From a virus: DNA of 57,735 nt. The stretch covers positions 1 through 57,735 of the IMG/VR virus record IMGVR_UViG_3300010371_000007; one strand, 5' to 3'. Positions 1 to 7,268 of this stretch are shown one piece after another; positions within the stretch are counted from its first letter, which is position 1; every line of letters begins with the position of its first letter. A model generated the notes under the pieces. The model was not told where the DNA came from. It made no database searches and was given only the letters and a program-made list of their open reading frames with translations. Both the position numbers and the translations under genes were made by a program.

Positions 1-51
1 ACAGCCATCTAGTCTTTTGTTTTTGCGTTGTAGAACGCCACAGTCATTTAA

Positions 52-61
52 CTTATCATCA
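52..61 (-). promoter_or_regulatory. TGATGATAAG motif, terminal-repeat copy
   Basis: The minus strand reads TGATGATAAG here. The same ten bases occur on the plus strand in three gaps between leftward genes (42728, 51022, 53513). It lies 15 bases from palindrome A and is repeated at 57664-57673. The role is unknown; a protein-binding site is the simplest reading. Confidence 0.4.
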
Positions 62-76
62 CCCGCCTGCCGCTGA

Positions 77-93
77 GTTACCGACCCGGTAAC
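77..93. promoter_or_regulatory. Palindrome site A
   Basis: GTTACCGACCCGGTAAC, with arms AGTTACCG / CGGTAACT around a three-base centre. It lies inside the terminal repeat, so a second copy is at 57689-57705. It is the only site not placed just upstream of a gene. It sits between the terminators of the gene at 243-986 and the AT-rich region. Confidence 0.75.
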
Positions 94-127
94 TTCGGCG
101 GACTAGCGCGCTCAAACCGCAGGTACG

Positions 128-181
128 AAAAAGCCCCGACACCCCTAGCTCTTGGACTCAGAGACTCAGGGTGACGGGGCC
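128..181 (-). terminator. Second intrinsic terminator of the leftward gene
   Basis: On the minus strand the arms GCCCCGTCACCCT and AGGGGTGTCGGGGC pair across a loop of about 20 bases and are followed by TTTTT. It lies directly downstream of another terminator with the same core, so leftward transcription from 243-986 is stopped twice before the genome end. Confidence 0.7.
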
Positions 182-195
182 GACTCGCGCCCAGC

Positions 196-229
196 AAAAA
201 GCCCCGACACCTTGTGTGGTGCCGGGGCC
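196..229 (-). terminator. First intrinsic terminator of the leftward gene
   Basis: The minus strand reads GCCCCGGCACC, a short loop, GGTGTCGGGGC and then TTTTT: a GC-rich stem with a U-tract, 14 bases past the stop codon of the gene at 243-986. Confidence 0.85.
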
Positions 230-242
230 AGATTCGCACCAC

Positions 243-986
243 TTAATCCGCCGGGCGCAGCGCCTTGATCGCATCCGCCGCGGCCTCGATCGCCTCGCGC
301 GCGTCACTCACCTTGCGCAGCAGCTTGGCACTCACGTCGATCTTGCCCAGCTGTTCGAGCATGTCGCCGAGGGACAACAGCGCCAGCGATGCAAAGGCGC
401 CCATGGTTTCCGCCTTGCCGACCCGGTGCTGCGCGCCGCGCGGCGCAGGCTTCACCGGCGCGGCCGCTTCGCGCGCTTCGGTCGCCGCCTTGTTGAGCGC
501 CTTTTTCAGCGCCTCGCCCTTCAGGTTCGCGGACTTGATCGCACCCGCCAGTTCCTTTGCCTTGCGCAGCACGCGCAGCACGTTCGCGCGACGGTCGACG
601 CCATGGCTCGCGGCCTCGTCGATCATCCGCGCGGTGAGCTGGGCGACGAACGCGCAGCGCACCTTCCACGCGGAATTGAACTCGCTCGCGCGGATCTTGG
701 CGTCACTGCGCGCGCCGAACTGGCCCGGCGTCACGGCCCCGTGGATACACGCGCGGAACACGTCGACCGCCGCGCCGCGCATGTTGCCTTCGGCCGCGAG
801 GAACGCATCGACCACAGACTGGGCGACGGGCGGCGCGGCTTTCTTGTCGGCCCCGGCCAGCTTGGCCTTGCCTTCGGCATCGGTGATGGCAGGGATGACG
901 GTCACCGGCGCAGGGGTCGCGGGGATGGCGGCGGCCACGGCAACAGCGGTGGCGGACTTGCGGGGGGCTTTCTTGGAAATGGACAT
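243..986 (-). CDS. Ala/Lys-rich protein of unknown function
   Basis: 247 residues, not recognised as a known family. The first 60 residues are low-complexity and basic (begins MSISKKAPRKS) and rich in Ala, Pro and Lys. The rest is largely predicted helix with many Ala and Lys, including a coiled-coil-like C-terminus (about residues 200-247). The start is the ATG preceded by CTGGAGAAC; longer upstream frames have no ribosome-binding site. It is an isolated leftward transcript with its own extended -10 promoter, an abutting palindrome (site B) and two terminators. The basic N-terminus would fit a nucleic-acid-binding or structural role, but that is inference only. Confidence 0.75.
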   Translation of the reverse strand: MSISKKAPRKSATAVAVAAAIPATPAPVTVIPAITDAEGKAKLAGADKKAAPPVAQSVVDAFLAAEGNMRGAAVDVFRACIHGAVTPGQFGARSDAKIRASEFNSAWKVRCAFVAQLTARMIDEAASHGVDRRANVLRVLRKAKELAGAIKSANLKGEALKKALNKAATEAREAAAPVKPAPRGAQHRVGKAETMGAFASLALLSLGDMLEQLGKIDVSAKLLRKVSDAREAIEAAADAIKALRPAD

Positions 987-1040
987 GGCAGTTCTCCAGC
1001 GAATGGGTGCAGGGCATGCGGGATTGCATGCTGCGGAGTG

Positions 1041-1070
1041 ATTGTAACACGTAGGGACTATTCCCTGCAA
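1041..1070 (-). promoter_or_regulatory. Leftward promoter with extended -10
   Basis: Minus strand: -35 TTGCAG (1065-1070), an 18-base spacer ending in TGT, and -10 TACAAT (1041-1046), so a TGn extended -10. Palindrome B abuts the -35 element on its upstream side. It is placed to drive the gene at 243-986. Confidence 0.65.
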
Positions 1071-1087
1071 GTTACCGGGTCGGTAAC
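1071..1087. promoter_or_regulatory. Palindrome site B
   Basis: GTTACCGGGTCGGTAAC, arms AGTTACCG / CGGTAACT. It sits directly upstream of a -35 hexamer, which is an activator-like position, unlike sites E and J that lie downstream of their promoters. Confidence 0.8.
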
Positions 1088-1252
1088 TCCGCTGGCCCCG
1101 TGGGCGCTTCGCGCGGCGGTTTGAGGGGGTAGGGGCTGGGTGGCGCGGGGCATCCGGGAACCTTGGACGGTCATGCCACCCATCCCCTTCACCCCTCCCC
1201 GTTTTGCAGGTAAGCCTCCACATACCATGTAACTTTCACAACCAAAAATTTC

Positions 1253-1267
1253 CAGGAAAAATTCCTG
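1253..1267. other. 15-bp inverted repeat upstream of the first late block
   Basis: CAGGAA-AAA-TTCCTG is a perfect inverted repeat in an AT-richer patch, 83 bases before the first plus-strand gene. No clear sigma70 promoter is visible for the rightward block, so this is a candidate control element. The rest of 1088-1349 holds nothing else I recognise. Confidence 0.4.
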
Positions 1268-1349
1268 AGCGCCTCCCGCTGGAACCCAACCCCGTCCACA
1301 CCGTACACTTCAGCAACCCCGGCCCGCGGGGCTGACCGGGAGAATCCTC

Positions 1350-2303
1350 ATGGCACAAACAACCATCTTGGCGGCAGGGAATGCCGCGGCGTCAAGCGCT
1401 TCCGTCGCGGTCGCTGCGGGCGCGAAAGTCACCGTGGGACTGTTCGTGGCGGCGGGGGGCATACCCTCCAATGCCCAGTTCCAAGTCGTCGAGACCACAC
1501 CGGGCGCGGACCTGCCGCTTCCACTGGTGCTCTCGCCGTCCAGTCCGCGGATCGTGCTCGACAGCCCCGGCACCTACAAGGTGAACCGCATCACGGGTGG
1601 TTCGGCGCTGGCGCGCGGCGCCGTGCCCGATGGTCACTGGTTCTACCGCGTGACCGCGGTGAACGCGCAAGGCGAGTCGCTGCCATCGAACGAGCAGGCA
1701 GTGGCGCTGCCCGAGTCGAACAACACGGTGACCGTCAGTTGGGCCGCGGTCACCGGAGCGGTGACGTACAACGTGTACCGCGGTACGGCAGCAGGTGGTG
1801 AGTCGATGGTCGCCACGGGGGTCGCAGGCACCTCTTACGTGGACACGAACGCGATGGTGGCGGGTACGCCGCCGGCGGCCAACACCAGTGCGCTGCCCGC
1901 ACCCGTGCAGGCAGCGAGCAGTACGGCGACGGCCGGCGGCGCGCTTGCCGCGGGGACGTACTACTACGTGGTCACCGCGACCAACGCGTTGGGCGAGACG
2001 CTCAAGTCCAACGAACAGTCACAGGTGACCACGGGGTCGGCCTCGACCGTGACCGTGAATTGGGCGCTCGTGCCGGGGGCGACGGGATACAAGATCTATC
2101 GCGGCACCGTGGCAGGCGCGGAAGGGACGTTCTTCACGGTAGGCGCCGTGGCGACGTTCACGGACACCGGTGCGGCGGGGACCGCCGGGACACCGCCGGT
2201 AGCGAACACGACGGGGCTCGTCACGCCGGTGCAGGCGGCGCTGGTGACCGCGACGCCCGGTGTGGTCACGCCGGCCAGCGTAGGGGTGTTCACCGAGAGC
2301 TGA
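1350..2303 (+). CDS. Fibronectin III-like virion appendage or decoration protein
   Basis: 317 residues. After a small N-terminal domain (residues 1-85) come two repeated Fn3-like modules. Each has the pattern WFYRVTAVNAQGES / TYYYVVTATNALGET, then a value-of-strand segment and 'YNVYRGT' / 'YKIYRGT', ending in GTPPAANT or GTPPVANT. Such modules are common in capsid decoration and tail-tip proteins of dsDNA phages. The start has a good GGGAGAA site. It opens the rightward appendage/lysis block, just before the tail fibre, so a surface-exposed structural role is likely. The exact location in the particle is not visible. Confidence 0.75.
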   Translation: MAQTTILAAGNAAASSASVAVAAGAKVTVGLFVAAGGIPSNAQFQVVETTPGADLPLPLVLSPSSPRIVLDSPGTYKVNRITGGSALARGAVPDGHWFYRVTAVNAQGESLPSNEQAVALPESNNTVTVSWAAVTGAVTYNVYRGTAAGGESMVATGVAGTSYVDTNAMVAGTPPAANTSALPAPVQAASSTATAGGALAAGTYYYVVTATNALGETLKSNEQSQVTTGSASTVTVNWALVPGATGYKIYRGTVAGAEGTFFTVGAVATFTDTGAAGTAGTPPVANTTGLVTPVQAALVTATPGVVTPASVGVFTES

Positions 2304-2363
2304 TGGGTAGCTCCGGGGGCACGGATGCCCTACACTATGCTGAACCTCGACTGGAGCACCCCG

Positions 2364-4301
2364 ATGACCTTGCCCACCACTTGGCCGACCGTGCCCGTGT
2401 TCGGCACTTACCTGCGCGTCGATGGCACGCCGAACGAAGGGTCCGTCTGGTTCGAGACTTCACAGCGCGTGGTGGTGCTCGACGAGAATGGGCTGACGAT
2501 CGGCGTGGTGCCGCGCCGGATCATCGCGAACCTCGACGCGACGGGCCACTTCATGCTGGACCTACCCTGCACCGACGCCGGCGCGCAGCCGACCGGGTGG
2601 ACGTGGCAGGTCTATGAACGGTTCAACAGCGGCCAGCCTGTGTACAGCATCGAGGTGCCGCAGGCGCTGGCGGCGCAGGGGATCAACCTCGCGCAGTACC
2701 CGCATGCTGTGCCCGTGCCCGTGGCGCCGCCCGTGGTGTCGTACCTGACTACGGCCGACATCGGCGTGACTGTCGCCGATCAGGTGGGTGTGAACACCGC
2801 GATCAGTACGGCGAATGCCGCCTCGACCACGGCGAGTGCCGCGCAGGCGGCGGCAGGGGACGCGGTGACCACGGCGAATGCGGCGAGTGCGACCGCGAAC
2901 GCGATCGACGGGAAAGCGCAGTCGGCACTGGACAACAGCAACGCCGCGGTGACCACGGCGAACACGGCGAGCGCGACCGCCACGGCAGCGCAGAACACGG
3001 CGAACGCGATCGATGGGAAGGCGCAGTCGGCGTTGGACAACAGCAACGCCGCGGTGACCACGGCGAACGCGGCGAGTGCGACCGCCAACGCGATCGACGG
3101 GAAGGCGCAGTCGGCGCTGGACAACAGCAACGCGGCGGTGACCACGGCGAACGCGGCGAGTGCGACCGCCACGGCGGCGAGCAACACGGCGAACGCGATC
3201 TTGCCGATCACGACAGCGAAGATGCTGGGCACCGGGTCGACCGCCGGTCAGGTGCCCGTGTCACAGGGTGCGGCGTCCGCGCCGGCGTGGGGATGGACGT
3301 CGCCCGGATTCAAGAACCTGCTGATAAACGGGAACTTCGACTTCTGGCAACGCGGAACATCTTGGGCGGCTTATGCAAACAGTATTTATACAGCGGATCG
3401 TTGGATCGACCGCAGCGCCGGCACAACCATCGCGCCAAGTAGGCAGTCGTTCGCCACGGGTCAAACCGCAGTGCCGAATGGTCCCGCTTATTTTCATCGC
3501 GCGGTTATTGCGTCTGTTGCGGGTGCTAGCAATTACGCTCGCAGTGAATACCGCATGGAGGGTGTTGCGCCATCGGCGGGTCAAATCTGTACGCTTAGTT
3601 TTTGGGCCAAGGCAGATGCGCCCAAGAAGCTAGCGACAGAATTCGCACAATACTTCGGCTCGGGGGGCGCCCCGTCAGCACCCGCGCTACAGATAGGTGT
3701 AACCCAGTTCAGCCTGACGACAGCGTGGCAGAAGTTTTCAGCTACCATTGTAATGCCGTCCATTGCCGGAGCAACGATGGGGACCAATGGCGATGACACT
3801 TTGCGATTTTGGTTTTGGTACGATGCGGGTTCGACATTCAACGTTGACACGGGAACGATGGGCCAGCAGTCCGGCACGTTCGATATTGCGCAGGTACAGC
3901 TGGAAGTGGGGAGCGTGCCGACGCCGTTCGAGATGCGTCCATTCGGGTTGGAGTTGTCTTTGTGCCAGCGGTATTTCGAGAAGTCTTACGACGTGGGCAC
4001 GGCGCCCGGAACGAACACGACATTGGGGATCATGCAATTCTTTATGTCACCACTACCGTCAGCAACCTACACTGTTAATGTGGGCTCGATATTCAAAGTG
4101 GAGAAGCGCGCCGTGCCTAGCGTGACGCCGTATACGACAGCGGGGGTTTCAGGCAAAGTCAGAGACGCATTCGGGGGTGCGGATGTCACGCCTATTAGCT
4201 CGACTATCAGCACAAAGACATTCTCTTTTGGTGCTGTCACGACAGCAGCCATGACGGCGATTAATATGCAGGGTCATTGGACAGCAGACGCGGAGCTTTG
4301 A
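2364..4301 (+). CDS. Tail fibre with Ala-rich coiled coil and lectin-like C-terminus
   Basis: 645 residues from the ATG preceded by GGAG; an in-frame ATG at 2325 gives 658. The N-terminal 140 residues are a beta-rich attachment domain. Residues about 150-290 are an Ala/Asn/Thr-rich trimeric coiled coil built of repeats 28 and 35 residues long. From about 325 the C-terminal domain starts with 'NLLINGNFDFWQRG', a signature seen in many phage fibres and receptor-binding proteins. The DNA coding for that C-terminal domain (about 3300-4270) is clearly less GC-rich than its surroundings, as expected for a receptor-binding module gained by exchange. The next gene looks like its assembly partner. Confidence 0.85.
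   Translation: MTLPTTWPTVPVFGTYLRVDGTPNEGSVWFETSQRVVVLDENGLTIGVVPRRIIANLDATGHFMLDLPCTDAGAQPTGWTWQVYERFNSGQPVYSIEVPQALAAQGINLAQYPHAVPVPVAPPVVSYLTTADIGVTVADQVGVNTAISTANAASTTASAAQAAAGDAVTTANAASATANAIDGKAQSALDNSNAAVTTANTASATATAAQNTANAIDGKAQSALDNSNAAVTTANAASATANAIDGKAQSALDNSNAAVTTANAASATATAASNTANAILPITTAKMLGTGSTAGQVPVSQGAASAPAWGWTSPGFKNLLINGNFDFWQRGTSWAAYANSIYTADRWIDRSAGTTIAPSRQSFATGQTAVPNGPAYFHRAVIASVAGASNYARSEYRMEGVAPSAGQICTLSFWAKADAPKKLATEFAQYFGSGGAPSAPALQIGVTQFSLTTAWQKFSATIVMPSIAGATMGTNGDDTLRFWFWYDAGSTFNVDTGTMGQQSGTFDIAQVQLEVGSVPTPFEMRPFGLELSLCQRYFEKSYDVGTAPGTNTTLGIMQFFMSPLPSATYTVNVGSIFKVEKRAVPSVTPYTTAGVSGKVRDAFGGADVTPISSTISTKTFSFGAVTTAAMTAINMQGHWTADAEL
2901..3173 (+). repeat. In-frame tandem repeats in the fibre stalk
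   Basis: Units starting GCGATCGAYGGGAARGCGC begin at 2901, 3006 and 3090, spaced 105 and 84 bases apart. These are 35 and 28 codons, both whole numbers of heptads, so gain or loss of a unit would keep the coiled-coil register. Confidence 0.8.
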
Positions 4302-4303
4302 CC

Positions 4304-4735
4304 ATGTATCAGCAAACCACTAATCCTGATGTGATTTTCGACACCGACACTGGCGCATTCATTCCGCGTGGAAACCCACAGTGGCCGGAGGACGAATCCA
4401 CGATCCAGCCGTTGCCACCGCCCACCGTCGCTGACATCGTGGCGCGGTTCCTACCGCAGCTGCAGTCGTGGGTCGATGGGGTCGCGAAGCAGAACGGCTA
4501 CGACACGGCGCTGTCCTGTATCAGCTACGTGGGCAGCAGCGTGACGCAGTGGGACACCGACGCCAAGGCCATGCTCGCGTACCGTGACGCGCTCTGGACG
4601 TGGGCCTACGGCCAGCAGGCGACGCTTGCGGCGATGGCACCTGCAGCACTGGCCGCGCTCACTGTGGACGAGATCCTCGCGCAGGCGCCGAAAGCTGCGG
4701 ATAGCGGGTGGGTCGTGCATGGAGGTGCACCGTGA
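4304..4735 (+). CDS. Tail fibre assembly-like protein
   Basis: 143 residues. The N-terminus is a short beta region with 'DTDTGAFIPRGNPQWPE'; the middle (about 45-100) has the layout common in fibre-assembly chaperones, with 'RFLPQLQSWVDGVAKQNGYD', a conserved Ser/Tyr stretch and 'YRDALWTWAYGQQ'. The start codon lies two bases after the fibre stop, which supports coupled translation. The position right behind a fibre and the 'WxxDAKAMLAYRDALW' region are the main arguments. It is weaker than a direct homology call. Confidence 0.65.
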   Translation: MYQQTTNPDVIFDTDTGAFIPRGNPQWPEDESTIQPLPPPTVADIVARFLPQLQSWVDGVAKQNGYDTALSCISYVGSSVTQWDTDAKAMLAYRDALWTWAYGQQATLAAMAPAALAALTVDEILAQAPKAADSGWVVHGGAP

Positions 4736-5022
4736 AGTCACGCCTGACGCTCCTCTTGCTGTTCCCCATGATCGCCGCTGGCGCTGCACTGGCGCTCGTG
4801 CGGTATCTGCTCTGTGTGTTCCGCGTGCCGGCGAAGGGCATGCGCATCGCCGTGGAGATCGACGAGGCGGTGAACGTGGCGGCGAACGGTCGCAGCGACG
4901 AGACGGTGAGCCTGCGCGCGGCGAAGGCACAGGTCGCCGGACGACGGTGGGGGTGCGTGCTATGCCGTCTGATGGACGTTGTGGCGCCCGGCCACTGCGC
5001 CGACCAGCTGAAAGGAGAGTGA
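4732..5022 (+). CDS. Small single-span membrane protein
   Basis: 96 residues, starting at a GTG that overlaps the previous stop (GTGA). Residues 4-25 form one hydrophobic helix ('LTLLLLFPMIAAGAALALV'), followed by a soluble domain containing 'EIDEAVNVAANG', 'DETVSLRAAKAQ' and two Cys. The family is not recognised. It lies directly upstream of the endolysin, at the head of the lysis cassette, so a lysis-related role is possible. Confidence 0.6.
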   Translation: MKSRLTLLLLFPMIAAGAALALVRYLLCVFRVPAKGMRIAVEIDEAVNVAANGRSDETVSLRAAKAQVAGRRWGCVLCRLMDVVAPGHCADQLKGE

Positions 5023-5023
5023 C

Positions 5024-5509
5024 GTGCTGACGCTACCGACAACCGTCGACGCCGTGCTGGCACAGGTCTGGCGCCCCGCCATGGCGATATTGCCGCCGCT
5101 CGTGCGGTCCGGACGCGCCGATGTGATCGGTCTGGCGATCGGCGGTCAGGAGTCGGGGTATCGGACGCGCGTCCAGACGGGCGGTGGACCGGCGCGGTCG
5201 TTCTGGCAGTTCGAGCGGGGCGGCATCCGCGGCGTGCTCAGCGACCAAACCAGTCGAGCCATGGCCGTTGCCGCATGCACCGAGTTGGGCGTCATGCCGA
5301 CCGTCGACACCGTGTACGTGGCGATGGAGACCAACGACCTGCTGGGTGCCGTGTTCGCCCGTTTGCTGCTCTGGACTGACCCTTTGCCGCTCCCCACTGA
5401 CCCGGCTGGTGCGTATGCGCTCTATCTGCGACTATGGCGGCCGGGGAAGCCAGATGACAGTCGATGGCCACCGGCCTATAAGGCTGCGCTTCATGCACTT
5501 GCCGATTGA
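5024..5509 (+). CDS. Lysozyme-like endolysin (glycan-cleaving)
   Basis: 161 residues. The key segment 'AIGGQESGYRTR...GGPARSFWQFERGG' (about residues 38-68) matches the lysozyme-like enzymes of many Gram-negative podoviruses and siphoviruses; the Glu in QESG is the likely catalytic acid. There is no signal peptide, so it would need a holin. GTG start with AAGGAG nine bases upstream, two bases after the preceding gene. Followed by holin-like and spanin genes, giving a complete diderm lysis module. Expected to cut the glycan chains of peptidoglycan at the end of infection. Confidence 0.75.
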   Translation: MLTLPTTVDAVLAQVWRPAMAILPPLVRSGRADVIGLAIGGQESGYRTRVQTGGGPARSFWQFERGGIRGVLSDQTSRAMAVAACTELGVMPTVDTVYVAMETNDLLGAVFARLLLWTDPLPLPTDPAGAYALYLRLWRPGKPDDSRWPPAYKAALHALAD

Positions 5510-5918
5510 TGTGAAAGCGACCTACGAAGGTATCCGATACGGTTCCACGATCGCCGTGCGCATGCTGCTGGCGATCGCGGCGACGCTGTATGCCGTGTTC
5601 ACCGCGGCAGCGCACGTGGTGCCGTCCGCCGACACGACCTATGTGCTGGTCTCCGGGTTCCGGCACTGGTGGGCGCTGGCGTTCGCGGTCGACGCCGCGT
5701 TCTTGTGGTGGCGCCTGTTCGACCCGCATGCGCGGCCAGCGTTCGCGGCTGTGACCAACATCGCGACATTCGGGTTGTGGGTTGGCGTCACGGGCGGTAC
5801 GATCCTCACTGCCCCCCATGTCGATCCCGACTTCGTGGGGTACATCATCACGTGCATCATGGCGCTCCATGCCGTGGTCCGCACGGATCTGACGCCGCGC
5901 GACCGGGAGACTGCATAG
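5493..5918 (+). CDS. Four-helix holin-like membrane protein
   Basis: 141 residues from the ATG inside the endolysin end; a GTG at 5511 gives 135. Four hydrophobic helices are visible, at about residues 18-42, 52-78, 84-108 and 114-130, with charged ends. The sequence between endolysin and spanins and the helix pattern make it the best holin candidate, but no holin family was recognised by sequence. Confidence 0.6.
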   Translation: MHLPIDVKATYEGIRYGSTIAVRMLLAIAATLYAVFTAAAHVVPSADTTYVLVSGFRHWWALAFAVDAAFLWWRLFDPHARPAFAAVTNIATFGLWVGVTGGTILTAPHVDPDFVGYIITCIMALHAVVRTDLTPRDRETA

Positions 5919-5920
5919 TG

Positions 5921-6319
5921 ATGTTGCCGGCGCCTCCCAATCCCGACCTCAGCATCGATGTCGGGAAGATCATCGGTGGCGCTGTTCTTGTGGCAGGCGC
6001 CGCATGGGGCGTCATCCGGAGGTGGTCGGCGAACCGCCGTGTCGATGGTGTCGCCGACGCGCAGGCTGCGGTGCAGGTGGACTCGTTTCAGGCGTACAGC
6101 CAGACGATCACCATGCTCAACACCATGGTGAAGCAGCTGCGTGACGAGCACGAGAGCGCCAGTGCGAAATGGCGTGCCGACATGGACGCACTCGACGCAC
6201 GGCTGAAACAGGTTTCCGATCAGGTCGACTCCGCGATCCGCCGCGCGCGGCAGGCCGAAGACCTCGTTGACAAGCTGCGCGCCCAGCTGCGCGCGGCGAA
6301 TATGGAGCCCGCCGCATGA
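5921..6319 (+). CDS. Membrane-anchored coiled-coil protein of the lysis cassette
   Basis: 132 residues. One N-terminal hydrophobic helix (about 17-36, 'KIIGGAVLVAGAAWGVIRRW') is followed by a long predicted coiled coil (about 45-125). The layout resembles phage DUF2730-type or holin-associated proteins. The stop overlaps the ATG of the i-spanin (ATGA). It could be a second holin or antiholin; nothing in the sequence proves this. Confidence 0.6.
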   Translation: MLPAPPNPDLSIDVGKIIGGAVLVAGAAWGVIRRWSANRRVDGVADAQAAVQVDSFQAYSQTITMLNTMVKQLRDEHESASAKWRADMDALDARLKQVSDQVDSAIRRARQAEDLVDKLRAQLRAANMEPAA

Positions 6320-6753
6320 CCTCGCAGATCAAACTCGCCATCGTGGCCATCGCGTTCGTGATCGGCGCGATTGTCGGTTCCGGCCTGTGCACGCTGATCC
6401 ACCGCGCCAGCGCTGCCGCCGACCTGAAGGCGCAGATCGACCACGACCAGAAAGTGATGGACCAGCGGATCGAGGACGAGCGCGCTGCAGCGAAACGGAT
6501 CGCGAACCAGCTGGATCAGGAGCGCAGCAAGACGTCCACACTGAACAGCCAGCTGGCCGACCTGCGTACGACGAACCAGACCCTCACGGAGAAGATCAGC
6601 CATGTCGACTTCCATCCCGCGCCGCAGGTGGCCCCGAGTCATCCTGCAGTGGTGTGCCCCGGTCATCCTGTGGCTTCTCCTGAGTTCCTGCAGCTCTACG
6701 ACGCCGCGGCCGGTGCCACCGGTGGCGCAGCCCACGGTGCCGGTCCCGGCTGA
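6316..6753 (+). CDS. i-spanin (Rz-like inner-membrane subunit)
   Basis: 145 residues. An N-terminal transmembrane helix (about 6-28) anchors it in the inner membrane; residues 35-95 are a periplasmic coiled coil. It is overlapped out of frame by a lipoprotein gene at 6602, the classical Rz/Rz1 arrangement. Spanins fuse inner and outer membranes in the last step of lysis of diderm hosts. The last 45 residues are Pro/Ala/Gly-rich, as expected for the part constrained by the overlapping frame. Confidence 0.85.
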   Translation: MTSQIKLAIVAIAFVIGAIVGSGLCTLIHRASAAADLKAQIDHDQKVMDQRIEDERAAAKRIANQLDQERSKTSTLNSQLADLRTTNQTLTEKISHVDFHPAPQVAPSHPAVVCPGHPVASPEFLQLYDAAAGATGGAAHGAGPG

Positions 6754-6928
6754 GTGCCTGAAGTCTGCGCTGGAGGCGACGCCGGCGCTGCTGTCGCGCC
6801 TGCCCGGCGGCTACCTGCTGCTCGCGCCCGACGCGCAGGCACGGGCGATCCTGACCAGCAAGGCGGCAGACGCACAGGCATACGGTACGCTGCGTGTCGT
6901 GGCGATCCGCTGCGCACCGGAGAAGTGA
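6602..6928 (+). CDS. o-spanin (Rz1-like outer-membrane lipoprotein)
   Basis: 108 residues. Basic N-terminus, a hydrophobic stretch (about 13-27) and a lipobox LSSC ending at Cys30, followed by a Pro-rich linker typical of Rz1 proteins. It begins inside the i-spanin gene in another frame and extends 175 bases past it. It would be lipidated, reach the outer membrane and pair with the i-spanin. At 108 residues it is longer than most Rz1 proteins; the extra C-terminal domain (about 50-108) is of unknown role. Confidence 0.85.
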   Translation: MSTSIPRRRWPRVILQWCAPVILWLLLSSCSSTTPRPVPPVAQPTVPVPAECLKSALEATPALLSRLPGGYLLLAPDAQARAILTSKAADAQAYGTLRVVAIRCAPEK

Positions 6929-6929
6929 C

Positions 6930-7268
6930 ATGGACACTCCCACGCCGATCCGCCCTGATGCCACGGGCAAGCTGATCCCCTCCCTTCGCGATGTCGTTGG
7001 TCGGTTGCGCCACATGGCGGATGTGATCGAGCGTGGAGATTACGGCGTCGACAGCGATGGCGACCCCGTGTCGGTACGCACGTTGCTGGTGACCACCTAC
7101 AGCAACAATGGCGAGATCCGACTGCATGCGTTCGGCGAAGCCTGCACCATGAAAACACAGGTGGTGGGTATCCTCGCGCTGGCACAGCGGACGTTCACCG
7201 AAGGGGAAGGCGACATCTCCCGCGGCGAAATTTTCGACGACAAGTCGGATGTCGTCCCGATCAGGTGA
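6930..7268 (+). CDS. Hypothetical protein at the end of the lysis block
   Basis: 112 residues, not recognised. Mixed alpha/beta, with 'LRDVVGRLRHMADVIERGDYG' near the N-terminus and a Lys/Asp-rich end. The ATG follows the o-spanin stop by one base. Its last eight bases overlap the 3' end of the terminase gene on the other strand, so the two transcription units converge here with no room for a separate terminator. Confidence 0.65.
   Translation: MDTPTPIRPDATGKLIPSLRDVVGRLRHMADVIERGDYGVDSDGDPVSVRTLLVTTYSNNGEIRLHAFGEACTMKTQVVGILALAQRTFTEGEGDISRGEIFDDKSDVVPIR

Larger units (their letters stand above)
1..123. repeat. Terminal direct repeat, left copy
   Basis: These 123 bases recur exactly at 57613-57735. 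The repeat carries the CTTATCATCA motif and palindrome site A and no gene. It could be a true terminal redundancy of the packaged DNA or the overlap left when a circular assembly graph is opened; the sequence cannot decide between them. In either case the AT-rich region at the right end and the gene at 243-986 are neighbours on the closed map. Confidence 0.95.

Noticed and set aside
171-1124. Long plus-strand open frames opposite the gene at 243-986
   Set aside because: They are antisense shadows: Arg-rich and His-rich, no ribosome-binding site, and the minus frame has the proper codon bias, start site, promoter and terminators.
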